Shown here: positions 1 to 5,468 of the stretch, one piece after another
Numbering within the stretch: position 1 is the first letter of the stretch
Layout of the letters: every line of letters starts with the position of its first letter
Assembly (NCBI GenBank): GCA_947177495.1
Contig: CAMWUS010000108.1
Location: 1-5,468 of the forward strand
Length of the DNA stretch: 5,468 nt
Direction: 5' to 3'
Source of the DNA: an uncultured Clostridia bacterium
GTDB lineage: Bacteria; Bacillota; Clostridia; Christensenellales; Borkfalkiaceae
Notes under the pieces: model-generated
Told to the model about the DNA's origin: nothing
Database searches by the model: none
What the model saw: the letters and a program-made list of their open reading frames with translations, nothing else
Made by a program: the position numbers and the translations under genes

Positions 1-242
1 TAAAAATGGTCCATATGCGAATGGGTGACGAGCAAATACTTGATTGCGGAAAGGTCGATATGGAATGCGGCGGCATGGTAAAAGGCGTCGGGCGGGAACT
101 CGATACTCAGTTCTCCGTCGAGCAGCACCTGCGAGCGGGAACGGATCTCCCCCCTCTTTCTCGCACCTTTACAAAATTCGCAATTACAGAACAGAGCGGG
201 AATGCCTTCCGCGGCTCCCGTCCCCAAAAACGTAACTTTCAT
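1..242 (-). CDS. PhnP-like metallo-beta-lactamase-fold hydrolase, N-terminal part (cut by window edge)
   Basis: The reading frame opens with ATG at 242-240 and runs off the left edge after 80 full codons without a stop. The protein starts MKVTFLGTGAAEGIP, the first beta strand and glycine loop typical of the metallo-beta-lactamase fold. A C-x-C-x-x-C cluster follows at residues 19-24 (CNCEFC), as in the structural zinc site of PhnP, the phosphoribosyl cyclic phosphodiesterase. The metal motif H-x-H-x-D-H lies at residues 74-79 (HSHMDH). An AAAGG ribosome site stands 7 bases before the ATG. PhnP relatives hydrolyse cyclic phosphodiesters, but many Firmicutes homologues have no proven substrate and no phosphonate genes are visible here, so the substrate is open. 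It follows efp by 86 bases, past a possible weak terminator, so it may be a separate unit or be reached by readthrough. Fold assignment is strong; function is an inference. The C-terminal two thirds are outside the window. Confidence 0.85.
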   Translation of the reverse strand, partial: MKVTFLGTGAAEGIPALFCNCEFCKGARKRGEIRSRSQVLLDGELSIEFPPDAFYHAAAFHIDLSAIKYLLVTHSHMDHF

Positions 243-269
243 GCCGTAGCCTTTTCACAAATAACTGTT

Positions 270-308
270 TTATAAACGACAAGCCCGCATCCATTTGCGG
301 AAACGGGC
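270..308 (-). terminator. possible weak intrinsic terminator after efp
   Basis: Read on the minus strand, GCCCG (308-304) can pair with CGGGC (287-283), and the RNA then continues with a U-rich stretch (TTGTCGTTTAT). A second, mutually exclusive hairpin is possible inside it: TGCGG (300-296 on the plus strand) pairs with CCGCA (289-285) around a 6-base loop. Both stems are only 5 bp and the U tract is interrupted, so termination may be partial. It lies 20 bases after the efp stop and before the next start codon, where a terminator would be expected. Confidence 0.4.
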
Positions 309-328
309 AAGCCATTTAATTATAATCG

Positions 329-895
329 TTAAACTCTGCTCATGTATTCGCCCGTACGGGTATCGATACGAATGGTATCGCCCTCGTTGACGAACATAGG
401 CACCTGGAAGGTTGCGCCCGTTTCCACTTTGGCAGCCTTAGTAACGTTGGTAGCGGTGTTGCCCTTTACGCCGGGTTCCGCCTCGATGACTTTGAGTTCC
501 ACGAAGTTCTCGGGTTCAACGGAGAAAGGAACGTCGTTGAGGGATTTTACCGTAACGGTGTCGTTCTCCTTGATATACCGAAGCGCTTCCTCCACTTGAT
601 CGTGGTTGAGGGGGATCATGTCGAAGGTGACGGGATCCATGAAGTAGTAGAATTCCCCGTCCGTGTAGGAATACTGCATCTTCTTGGTCTCGACCTGCGC
701 GGTTTCGAGCTTGGTGGTGGGGTTGAAGGTTTCGTCGGAAAGAACCTGTCCCGTTACGACGTTTTTAAGCGTAGTGCGAACGAACGCCGCGCCCTTGCCG
801 GGCTTTACGTGCTGGAATTCCGTAACGGTGTAAACGCCGCTCTTGTATTCGAACGTCGAGCCCTTTCTGATGTCGCCTGCCATAATTTGTGCCAT
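329..895 (-). CDS. efp: translation elongation factor P
   Basis: EF-P binds between the P and E sites of ribosomes stalled on consecutive prolines and promotes peptide-bond formation. The 188-residue protein has the usual family length and three beta-barrel domains: an N-terminal KOW-like domain (about 1-65), a middle OB domain (about 66-128) and a C-terminal OB domain (about 130-188). The tip loop reads HVKPGKGAAFVR, with Lys34 as the residue expected to reach the peptidyl-transferase centre and the usual site of post-translational modification. The C-terminal signature is present (EPGVKGNTA, then VPMFVNEGDTI and DTRTGEYMSRV). A strong AAGGAG site precedes the chosen ATG; Met5 has no ribosome site of its own. 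It lies 20 bases after the peptidase gene and is probably cotranscribed with it from the promoter at 2006-1978. No EpmA/EpmB-type or other modification gene is in the window, so the state of Lys34 cannot be judged. Confidence 0.97.
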   Translation of the reverse strand: MAQIMAGDIRKGSTFEYKSGVYTVTEFQHVKPGKGAAFVRTTLKNVVTGQVLSDETFNPTTKLETAQVETKKMQYSYTDGEFYYFMDPVTFDMIPLNHDQVEEALRYIKENDTVTVKSLNDVPFSVEPENFVELKVIEAEPGVKGNTATNVTKAAKVETGATFQVPMFVNEGDTIRIDTRTGEYMSRV

Positions 896-904
896 ATCAA
901 TTAT

Positions 905-910
905 CTCCTT
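905..910 (-). promoter_or_regulatory. ribosome binding site of efp
   Basis: AAGGAG on the minus strand stands 9 bases before the efp ATG at 895-893. It is the strongest Shine-Dalgarno match in the window and fixes the efp start at the longer MAQIMAG form. It lies wholly in the short gap after the peptidase stop codon. Confidence 0.85.
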
Positions 911-915
911 ATCTA

Positions 916-1971
916 TTACAAAATTAAAAGTTTTTTCCCGAGTTTTTTCATGAAGGTGTGAACATTCCCGCCTTCCATATACACGCTGTCCTCGATTCGA
1001 ATGCCGAGCTGCCCCGCAAGGTATACACCCGGCTCGTCCGAAAAGACCATGCCGTTTAAAAGCTTCTCCTCGCTGCGCGGTCCGAGCACGGGGTATTCGT
1101 GGATTTGCAATCCGATGCCGTGCCCCAAGGAATGGGTGAAGTACTTATCCAACCCCTTTTCGGCAAGCGCACCTCTTGCGATTGCGTCCGCTTCCTTTCC
1201 CGTCATGCCCTCGCGCGTTTGCTCCAATACCCGCATATGCGCGTCGAGTACGTGTTCGTAAAGCTTTTTAAATTCTTCGTGTTTTTTATCGTCGCCGAAC
1301 AAAAACGTTCGGGTACAGTCGGAACAGTAGCCGCCGTATTTACAGCCGAAATCGATCAGCACCGCGTCGCCGTATTTGAGCTTGGTTTCCCCCGTTTCGT
1401 GATGGGGAACGCTCCCGTTCGCACCGAAGCCGACAATCGTTTCGAACGACACGCCCGAAGCGCCGAGCAATCTCATTTCGTATTCGAGGATCGCGGCAGC
1501 TTCACTCTCCGTCATTCCCTCTTTGAGTTTGGGAAGCGTTGCCGTGAACGCATCTTCCGCAATCTCGCACGCACGCGCAATCAGCGAAAGCTCGTCGGGC
1601 GTTTTAATCGTCATTGCATCGCGCAGGGCGGGCATACAGTCTATTAGCGTGAAGCCCTTCCCCGTAAGGCTCTCCGCGCGCGCCAAAGTGGTAAACGCTT
1701 TGGGAACGCCGATATTTTTGTAGGGTGCAAGCGCTTCATACGCTTCTTTGAGCGCGCCCTCTTTTACCGAAACGCCGCTTCCTGCAAGCTGCTTTTGCGC
1801 CGCTTCGAAGTAACGCGGGTCGGCAAAAAACGAGCATTCCTCGGCAGTGAGCACGACGTAGCCGTCCGTGGAATAGAATCCCGTGAGGTAGCGCCGCAGG
1901 AAATCCTGTTCGATAAACAGTGCTTCCGCGCCCGCCGCACGGTAAATTTTTTGCAATCTATCCGCCAACAT
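916..1971 (-). CDS. M24-family Xaa-Pro peptidase (aminopeptidase P / YqhT-like)
   Basis: A cytoplasmic metallopeptidase expected to cleave the bond between an N-terminal residue and proline. From the ATG at 1971 it is 351 residues. The first ~125 residues form the creatinase-like N-terminal domain and the rest the pita-bread catalytic domain. All five metal ligands are visible: Asp207 (LIDFG), Asp218 (CSDCTRT), His284 (SLGHGIGL), Glu313 (SDEPGVY) and Glu327 (RIEDS). The supporting histidines are at VPHHE (His190) and IHEYP (His291). The frame stays open to a TTG at 2001, but that TTG is inside the -35 to -10 interval of the promoter at 2006-1978, and homologues such as B. subtilis YqhT begin where the ATG falls, so the ATG is preferred. 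No clear Shine-Dalgarno site precedes it, and the predicted transcript begins at or just before the ATG. efp follows 20 bases downstream. Dipeptidase (PepQ) versus aminopeptidase (PepP) specificity cannot be settled from sequence. Confidence 0.93.
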   Translation of the reverse strand: MLADRLQKIYRAAGAEALFIEQDFLRRYLTGFYSTDGYVVLTAEECSFFADPRYFEAAQKQLAGSGVSVKEGALKEAYEALAPYKNIGVPKAFTTLARAESLTGKGFTLIDCMPALRDAMTIKTPDELSLIARACEIAEDAFTATLPKLKEGMTESEAAAILEYEMRLLGASGVSFETIVGFGANGSVPHHETGETKLKYGDAVLIDFGCKYGGYCSDCTRTFLFGDDKKHEEFKKLYEHVLDAHMRVLEQTREGMTGKEADAIARGALAEKGLDKYFTHSLGHGIGLQIHEYPVLGPRSEEKLLNGMVFSDEPGVYLAGQLGIRIEDSVYMEGGNVHTFMKKLGKKLLIL

Positions 1972-1977
1972 ATTCTT

Positions 1978-2006
1978 ATTATACCAAAAGTGCGCCGTCA
2001 AGTCAA
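1978..2006 (-). promoter_or_regulatory. sigma-70/sigma-A promoter of the peptidase-efp unit
   Basis: On the minus strand, TTGACT (2006-2001) is followed by a 17-base spacer and a perfect TATAAT (1983-1978). The spacer ends in TGG, giving an extended -10 (TG-n-TATAAT). The DNA just upstream (about 2007-2023) is very A+T rich and could act as an UP element. The promoter sits in the gap after the TIM-barrel gene, whose stop is at 2033-2031, with no terminator seen before it. Counting from the -10, transcription should begin at about 1974-1971, on or within 3 bases of the peptidase ATG, leaving almost no 5' leader. Confidence 0.8.
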
Positions 2007-2030
2007 TGATATTTTTATATTTCGCTCCAT

Positions 2031-2897
2031 TTATTGCGCACTTTTCCGCTTACAAACGCTTTCGTAAATATCTTTCATGGTGCGGGCGTCTTCCGATTGC
2101 GTGCCCGCCGATTCGCTGATTACGTAGGGCTCCAACTTCAATTCCCAAAGCGCTTCGGCAAGCGGCTCGAATTCGGGACCGTACACGGTGTCCTCGAAAG
2201 TAAGGTGTTTGATTTCCCCTTTGGCGCCGTACATGATTTTGGAGAAATGCACGTGGAAGTGCTTCATGCGCTCGTAGCCAAGCCGTTCGAGCATGAACTC
2301 CAACAGTTCTTTATAGTCCGCCGCCGTTTTCAAGCACCCCTGCCCGCGCGCGTTGACGTGCCCGAAATCCACGCACGGCGTATAAATTTGGTCTACCTCG
2401 CAAAAGCGGACGACTTCTTCCAACGTGCCGATTTGCGCGGTTTTGCCCATCGTCTCGGGGCAAAACTTCAAGTTTTCATAGCCGTTTAAATACAAATAAT
2501 CGCGCAGTTGTTTGAGGCGGTCAATGGTGCGTTCCACCACTTTTTCCCGCTCCTCTTTGCCCTGTGCGGCGGGGTGAAACACGCAGCGCATTCCACCCAT
2601 GGCGCGAAGCACCTTTGCGCTGTCCAACACGTAGCCGTAGGATTTTGCCGCCATCTCGTCGTCGGGATTGCCGAAGTTAATGAAATAGGGCGCGTGAACG
2701 GAAAGCTCCACTCCCTCTTTTTGAAAAGCTTCCCCGATGGCGATTGCCGTGCTCTCCGTCATGCGGACGCCCCGCCCGAACGGATACTCGAAGCAATCCA
2801 ACCCGCGCTCCTTTAAAAAGTGCGGCGCTTCCTCCGTGCGCTCGTATCCCTCGTTGTAAAAGCTTACCGAATTCCCGGCAGGTCCGAATAAAGTCAT
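2031..2897 (-). CDS. TIM-barrel protein of the endonuclease IV / xylose isomerase-like superfamily
   Basis: The 288-residue protein begins MTLFGPAGNSVSFY and has the size of bacterial endonuclease IV. Possible metal ligands come in the order and near the positions known from E. coli endonuclease IV: His68 (VHAPY), His108 (FHPAAQ), Glu148 (CPETMG), Asp177 and His180 (VDFGH), His215 in the HFHVHFSK segment, His231 (KHLTF) and Glu262 (ISESAG). The D-x-H motif (Asp229 and His231 in E. coli) is only half kept: Ile stands two residues before His231. AP-endonuclease activity on DNA is possible but not shown; a sugar-isomerase-like or unknown phosphodiesterase role is equally open. The ATG is 3 bases after the ribF stop, with a weak GGGAA ribosome site inside the end of ribF, so it is probably the last gene of the nrnA-truB-ribF operon and translated by coupling. 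The conserved FGPAGN start supports the chosen ATG. Fold is well supported; substrate is unknown. Confidence 0.85.
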   Translation of the reverse strand: MTLFGPAGNSVSFYNEGYERTEEAPHFLKERGLDCFEYPFGRGVRMTESTAIAIGEAFQKEGVELSVHAPYFINFGNPDDEMAAKSYGYVLDSAKVLRAMGGMRCVFHPAAQGKEEREKVVERTIDRLKQLRDYLYLNGYENLKFCPETMGKTAQIGTLEEVVRFCEVDQIYTPCVDFGHVNARGQGCLKTAADYKELLEFMLERLGYERMKHFHVHFSKIMYGAKGEIKHLTFEDTVYGPEFEPLAEALWELKLEPYVISESAGTQSEDARTMKDIYESVCKRKSAQ

Positions 2898-2900
2898 AAT

Positions 2901-3773
2901 TTAAATTCCCGTTTCTATTTGTAAAATATCCGCTTTCAGCTGTTCTTTGAGCGCTTCCTGCGAGGAGAAAGTGCAAATTTCCCGCAAAAACCGCTTGGGT
3001 TCCACCCGCACGGTCGCACCATACAAGTCCCCCGAAAAGTCCTTTAAGTAGGCTTCCACCTTGCGCTCTTGTACCCCGAACGTGGGGCGCGCGCCGAAGT
3101 GGATAATGGACGAAAACTCCCCGACGGACGTTTTCACCGTGCCGCCGTACACCCCTTCCTTCATGGGAAATTTCCCGTCGGGATAGGTCAAGTTGAGCGT
3201 GGGAAAGCCGTAAGTGCGCCCCACTTGCCGCCCGTGTTCCACTTCCCCCTGCAAAAAGAAACCACCGCAGAGGGCATTTGCCTCTTGCATTTTCCCCGAA
3301 GCAAGCAATTCTTTCACGGAGGAAACCGCCGCTTTTTCGCCGTTCACAAGCGTGAGCGGAAGCACGTTTACAGGGCAAGGCGCAATGTGTTTTAAGAGTG
3401 CGGGCGTACCCGCCGCCCCTTTGCCGAAGCGGAAGTCCGCCCCGCAAAAAAGTGCCTTTGCATTCACCCGCTCCAAAATATTCTTGATAAACGCTCTGGC
3501 GGGAGTGGCGCGAAATTCTTCCGTAAAAGCGAACTCCAACACGTAAGAGATACCCGCTTCCCGAAAGACCGTTCTGCGTTCCTCGCGCGTGAACAAATCG
3601 CCGCCCCTTTTTAAACCGCCGATACTTGTTATGGCAACAGGCAAGCCCGTATCTTTCGCCGCTTTCAGCAAGGAAGCGTGCCCGACGTGCAACCCGTCGA
3701 AACCGCCCAATAAAAGCGCGCAGGGCTGGTCGATACGCCCGCGTTCGTCAACGATTTCAAACGCGCTTAACAT
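2901..3773 (-). CDS. ribF: bifunctional riboflavin kinase / FMN adenylyltransferase (FAD synthetase), with diverged N-terminal module
   Basis: RibF converts riboflavin to FMN (C-terminal kinase) and FMN to FAD (N-terminal adenylyltransferase). At 290 residues it is slightly shorter than the usual 300-320. The N-terminal nucleotidyltransferase module keeps GGFDGLHVGH (23-32, HxGH) and GADFRFG (111-117). The kinase module (about 168-290) looks complete: GRTYGFPTLNL (185-195), GVYGG (207-211), FGARPTF (226-232) and the catalytic Glu240 in VEAYLKDFSGDLYG. Two usual adenylyltransferase motifs are altered: the T-F-x-P-H-P segment is replaced around residues 48-55 (ITSIGGLK), and the SST-x-x-R motif reads VSSVKELL, about two residues shorter and without its arginine. 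FMN synthesis is therefore likely; FAD synthesis is less sure. The start overlaps truB by 7 bases and has a GGAG site (3785-3782) 8 bases upstream within truB. The TIM-barrel gene follows after 3 bases. No FMN riboswitch is visible; control is probably with the operon. Confidence 0.94.
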   Translation of the reverse strand: MLSAFEIVDERGRIDQPCALLLGGFDGLHVGHASLLKAAKDTGLPVAITSIGGLKRGGDLFTREERRTVFREAGISYVLEFAFTEEFRATPARAFIKNILERVNAKALFCGADFRFGKGAAGTPALLKHIAPCPVNVLPLTLVNGEKAAVSSVKELLASGKMQEANALCGGFFLQGEVEHGRQVGRTYGFPTLNLTYPDGKFPMKEGVYGGTVKTSVGEFSSIIHFGARPTFGVQERKVEAYLKDFSGDLYGATVRVEPKRFLREICTFSSQEALKEQLKADILQIETGI

Positions 3774-4600
3774 AGTTTTTTCTCCGCACGGGCGTAACCG
3801 TTTTCCACAAGGGCAAGCCCGTAAAAGGCGCCGTTTTCGTACAGCTTGTACCTGCCGTCCTCTTGACTTACAGGCACGCGCACGCCGTTGAAAATGCGCA
3901 TATCGTTATTTTCGAGCACGGGGAAAGGCAAAACGCTCTCGGTGGGAATGAGATAATTCCCCAAATTTTCGGGCGTAAGATCCGAAAGCGGTACTGCGGT
4001 TTCTATCGTAAACACGCCGCTTTGCGTACGCTCCAACGCCGTCATGTAGCCCTGCGTGCCGAGGAGTTCCGCCAAGTCGCGCGCTAACGAGCGAATGTAA
4101 GTTCCCCCGCCGCAGGTGATTTGAAAGGAAAATTCGTCGGGCGCAGTCTGCTTTAAAAGCTCGAACCTTGATACCGTCACCTTTTTGGGGGGAAGGGTAA
4201 AATCCGAACCTGCGCGCGCAAGCTCGTACCCCCGTTTCCCGTTGACGCTCTTCGCGCTGTATTTGGGCGGGACTTGCATGAGCTCCCCCGTAAGCGAGGG
4301 AAGCGCGGCGCAAATTTCTTGCTCGGACGGTACCCGCCCGCCGAGTATCACTTCGCCCTCCCGATCGAGCGTGTAGGTCGTTGCGCCGAAGCGGAACCGC
4401 GCGATATATACTTTTGTTTTTCCCGAAAAATAATCGAAGAGGCGGGTTGCGTTTCCGACGCCTACGGGGAGCACCCCCGAAGCGAGCGGATCGAGCGTTC
4501 CCATATGCCCGCACGGCGTACGGCTGAGCCGCTTTAACCGATTGGTAACGAACGCCGAAGAAACCCCCTCTTCCTTTGCGATATTCAAAAATCCCGTCAT
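3767..4600 (-). CDS. truB: tRNA pseudouridine(55) synthase
   Basis: TruB isomerises U55 in the T arm of tRNAs to pseudouridine. The 277-residue protein carries the family signature GHMGTLDPLASGVLPV with catalytic Asp37. The K-x-Y segment follows with Tyr65 (KVYIARF, then GATTYTLDREG), the active-site tyrosine of the family. The substrate loop is VPPKYSAKSVNGKRGYELAR (110-129), and GGGTYIRSLARDL contains Arg170, equivalent to the active-site arginine of E. coli TruB. The C-terminal ~60 residues (from about 218) resemble the small PUA-like domain of Firmicutes TruB. The N-terminus MTGFLNIAKEEGVSS is the usual start. Its ATG overlaps the nrnA stop in an ATGA junction, with a GGGA site 5 bases upstream inside nrnA, so translation is probably coupled. 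The last codons overlap ribF. No key residue is missing. Confidence 0.97.
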   Translation of the reverse strand: MTGFLNIAKEEGVSSAFVTNRLKRLSRTPCGHMGTLDPLASGVLPVGVGNATRLFDYFSGKTKVYIARFRFGATTYTLDREGEVILGGRVPSEQEICAALPSLTGELMQVPPKYSAKSVNGKRGYELARAGSDFTLPPKKVTVSRFELLKQTAPDEFSFQITCGGGTYIRSLARDLAELLGTQGYMTALERTQSGVFTIETAVPLSDLTPENLGNYLIPTESVLPFPVLENNDMRIFNGVRVPVSQEDGRYKLYENGAFYGLALVENGYARAEKKLC

Positions 4601-5468
4601 AAATTTCCCGCTTGCGCCACGGCGAATTGCAGTCTGTCGTACACCTCTTCGAGTTCGCCGAACAGCATACAGCCCGACGCCAACACGTGACCGCCGCCCC
4701 CGAACGAGCGCGCCACTTCGTTTACGTTTACTTTCCCTTTGGAACGGAAGGAAATTTTATATTGCCCCGGTCTTACTTCCATGAGGCACGCGCTCACTTC
4801 CACCGTGTCGATGGAAAGCGCGAAGTCTACGATTCCCTCCGTTGCGTCTACGCCGAGCCCGTATTTTTTCAGCGTCTCCTGCGTGACAAGACAAATTGCA
4901 AGCGCGTCGTTTAAGAAATACCTGAGGTTGGAAATGACGCCCAAATACATGGTTGCGCGCACTTTGGTCTGCTTTTTAAAGAGTTCGTAAGTGATTTTGG
5001 CAACGTCGGCACCGCTGTCCATCGCCGCCGCCGCGGCACGGAAGGTATCGCCGTTTACGTCCCTGTGGGAGAACGAACCCGAGTCGGTTACCATACCCAT
5101 CATGAGATAGTTGGCGGTCAGCTTATCCACGGGCACGCCGAGCTCCGCAATGAGTTCCGCAACGTTTTCGCAGTTGCTTGCGCGCTCGCGTACAAAATTA
5201 ACTTTTGCAAAACGCGTGTTGGAAATGTGGTGGTCGAAGTTGATCGTCAGCTTCCCTTTCCGCGCGCCCGCCGCAAACACTTTTTGCAGCTCGCCAAGGC
5301 GGGTATCGTCGCTCGTGTCGACGCAAATATACGCTTCCGCGTCGAGCGTGGGCGTTTTGACGATTTGATCGATCCCCTCCATAAATAAGAATTTGACGGG
5401 AATGTTGCCCTCGTTGACGACCTGCGTGGGAATGCCGAGCGCGCCCATTGCACGGGAAAGCGCCAAAG
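4597..5468 (-). CDS. nrnA: DHH/DHHA1-family nanoRNase and pAp phosphatase (NrnA-like), 5' end cut by window edge
   Basis: NrnA-type enzymes degrade 2-5 nucleotide RNA fragments from the 3' or 5' end and dephosphorylate 3'-phosphoadenosine 5'-phosphate, using manganese. About 290 residues are visible. Numbering from Leu at 5466, the sequence has an Asp-bearing strand (ICVDTSD, Asp50), the DHH motif (NFDHHIS, 78-80), the TDSGSFSH motif (Asp128) and the DHHA1 substrate motif (FGGGGHVLASGC, 255-266). The first DHH-family motif (D-x-D-x-x-G) must lie just upstream of the window, because the visible protein begins within the helix that follows it. The TTG at 5466-5464 is therefore an internal Leu codon, not a start. 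Position before truB matches the rbfA-nrnA-truB-ribF order of many Clostridia. The stop (TGA, 4599-4597) overlaps the truB ATG. The exact substrate preference (nanoRNA, pAp or cyclic-dinucleotide products) is inferred from the family. Confidence 0.93.
   Translation of the reverse strand, partial: LALSRAMGALGIPTQVVNEGNIPVKFLFMEGIDQIVKTPTLDAEAYICVDTSDDTRLGELQKVFAAGARKGKLTINFDHHISNTRFAKVNFVRERASNCENVAELIAELGVPVDKLTANYLMMGMVTDSGSFSHRDVNGDTFRAAAAAMDSGADVAKITYELFKKQTKVRATMYLGVISNLRYFLNDALAICLVTQETLKKYGLGVDATEGIVDFALSIDTVEVSACLMEVRPGQYKISFRSKGKVNVNEVARSFGGGGHVLASGCMLFGELEEVYDRLQFAVAQAGNL

Noticed and set aside
319..326. TATAAT-like sequences on both strands just after the efp stop
   Set aside because: The stretch is a small A+T-rich palindrome with no -35 element at a suitable distance on either strand.
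1099..1647. 182-codon open frame on the plus strand, antisense to the peptidase gene
   Set aside because: No ribosome site or family motif seen; it mirrors the codon pattern of a peptidase gene whose catalytic residues are all intact.
1972..2001. N-terminal extension of the peptidase from a TTG at 2001
   Set aside because: The TTG and the next ten codons overlap the promoter spacer and -10 element, and homologues start at the ATG at 1971.
2677..3447. Long open frame on the minus strand spanning the ribF-TIM-barrel junction
   Set aside because: Its translation is rich in Arg, Gly and Ala with no recognisable motif, and it overlaps two well-supported genes on the same strand in another frame.
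3906..4514. 202-codon open frame on the minus strand inside truB
   Set aside because: Arg-rich translation without motifs, wholly inside truB in a different frame; a by-product of codon bias.
5464..5466. TTG as the start codon of nrnA
   Set aside because: The frame continues to the window edge and the first conserved DHH-family motif would be missing; TTG is read as an internal Leu codon.

Overview
The window is a block of bacterial housekeeping genes, all transcribed on the minus strand (right to left). Gene order, Shine-Dalgarno sites and protein features point to a Gram-positive member of the Firmicutes, probably Clostridia, with roughly balanced base composition. The order nrnA-truB-ribF is the tail of the nusA-infB-rbfA translation operon known from that phylum. 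The peptidase-efp pair is also a familiar Firmicutes neighbourhood. The species cannot be named from the sequence.

Layout, in the direction of transcription. (1) 5468-4597: nrnA, a DHH-family nanoRNase/pAp phosphatase cut by the right edge of the window. (2) 4600-3767: truB, tRNA pseudouridine-55 synthase, overlapping nrnA by an ATGA junction. (3) 3773-2901: ribF, a riboflavin kinase/FAD synthetase overlapping truB by 7 bases; its FAD-synthetase half has lost two usual motifs. (4) 2897-2031: a TIM-barrel protein of the endonuclease IV/xylose isomerase-like superfamily, 3 bases after ribF. These four look like one operon. (5) A very good sigma-70-type promoter at 2006-1978 starts a second unit: an M24 Xaa-Pro peptidase (1971-916) and efp, elongation factor P (895-329). 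(6) After a possible weak terminator (308-283) comes the 5' part of a PhnP-like metallo-beta-lactamase-fold hydrolase (242-1), cut by the left edge and not closed by a stop inside the window.

The first operon serves RNA turnover (nrnA), tRNA modification (truB) and flavin cofactor synthesis (ribF), with a TIM-barrel enzyme of unknown substrate attached. The second pairs an enzyme that cleaves Xaa-Pro bonds with the factor that rescues ribosomes stalled on polyproline.

No RNA gene, mobile element, CRISPR array or phage gene is visible, and no gene-free stretch exceeds about 90 bases. I found no convincing new multi-gene system. The points most worth a second look are the promoter that places the peptidase mRNA start on or within a few bases of its ATG (a leaderless or near-leaderless message), the eroded FAD-synthetase motifs in RibF, and the TIM-barrel protein, which keeps most endonuclease IV metal-ligand positions but not the Asp of the D-x-H motif.
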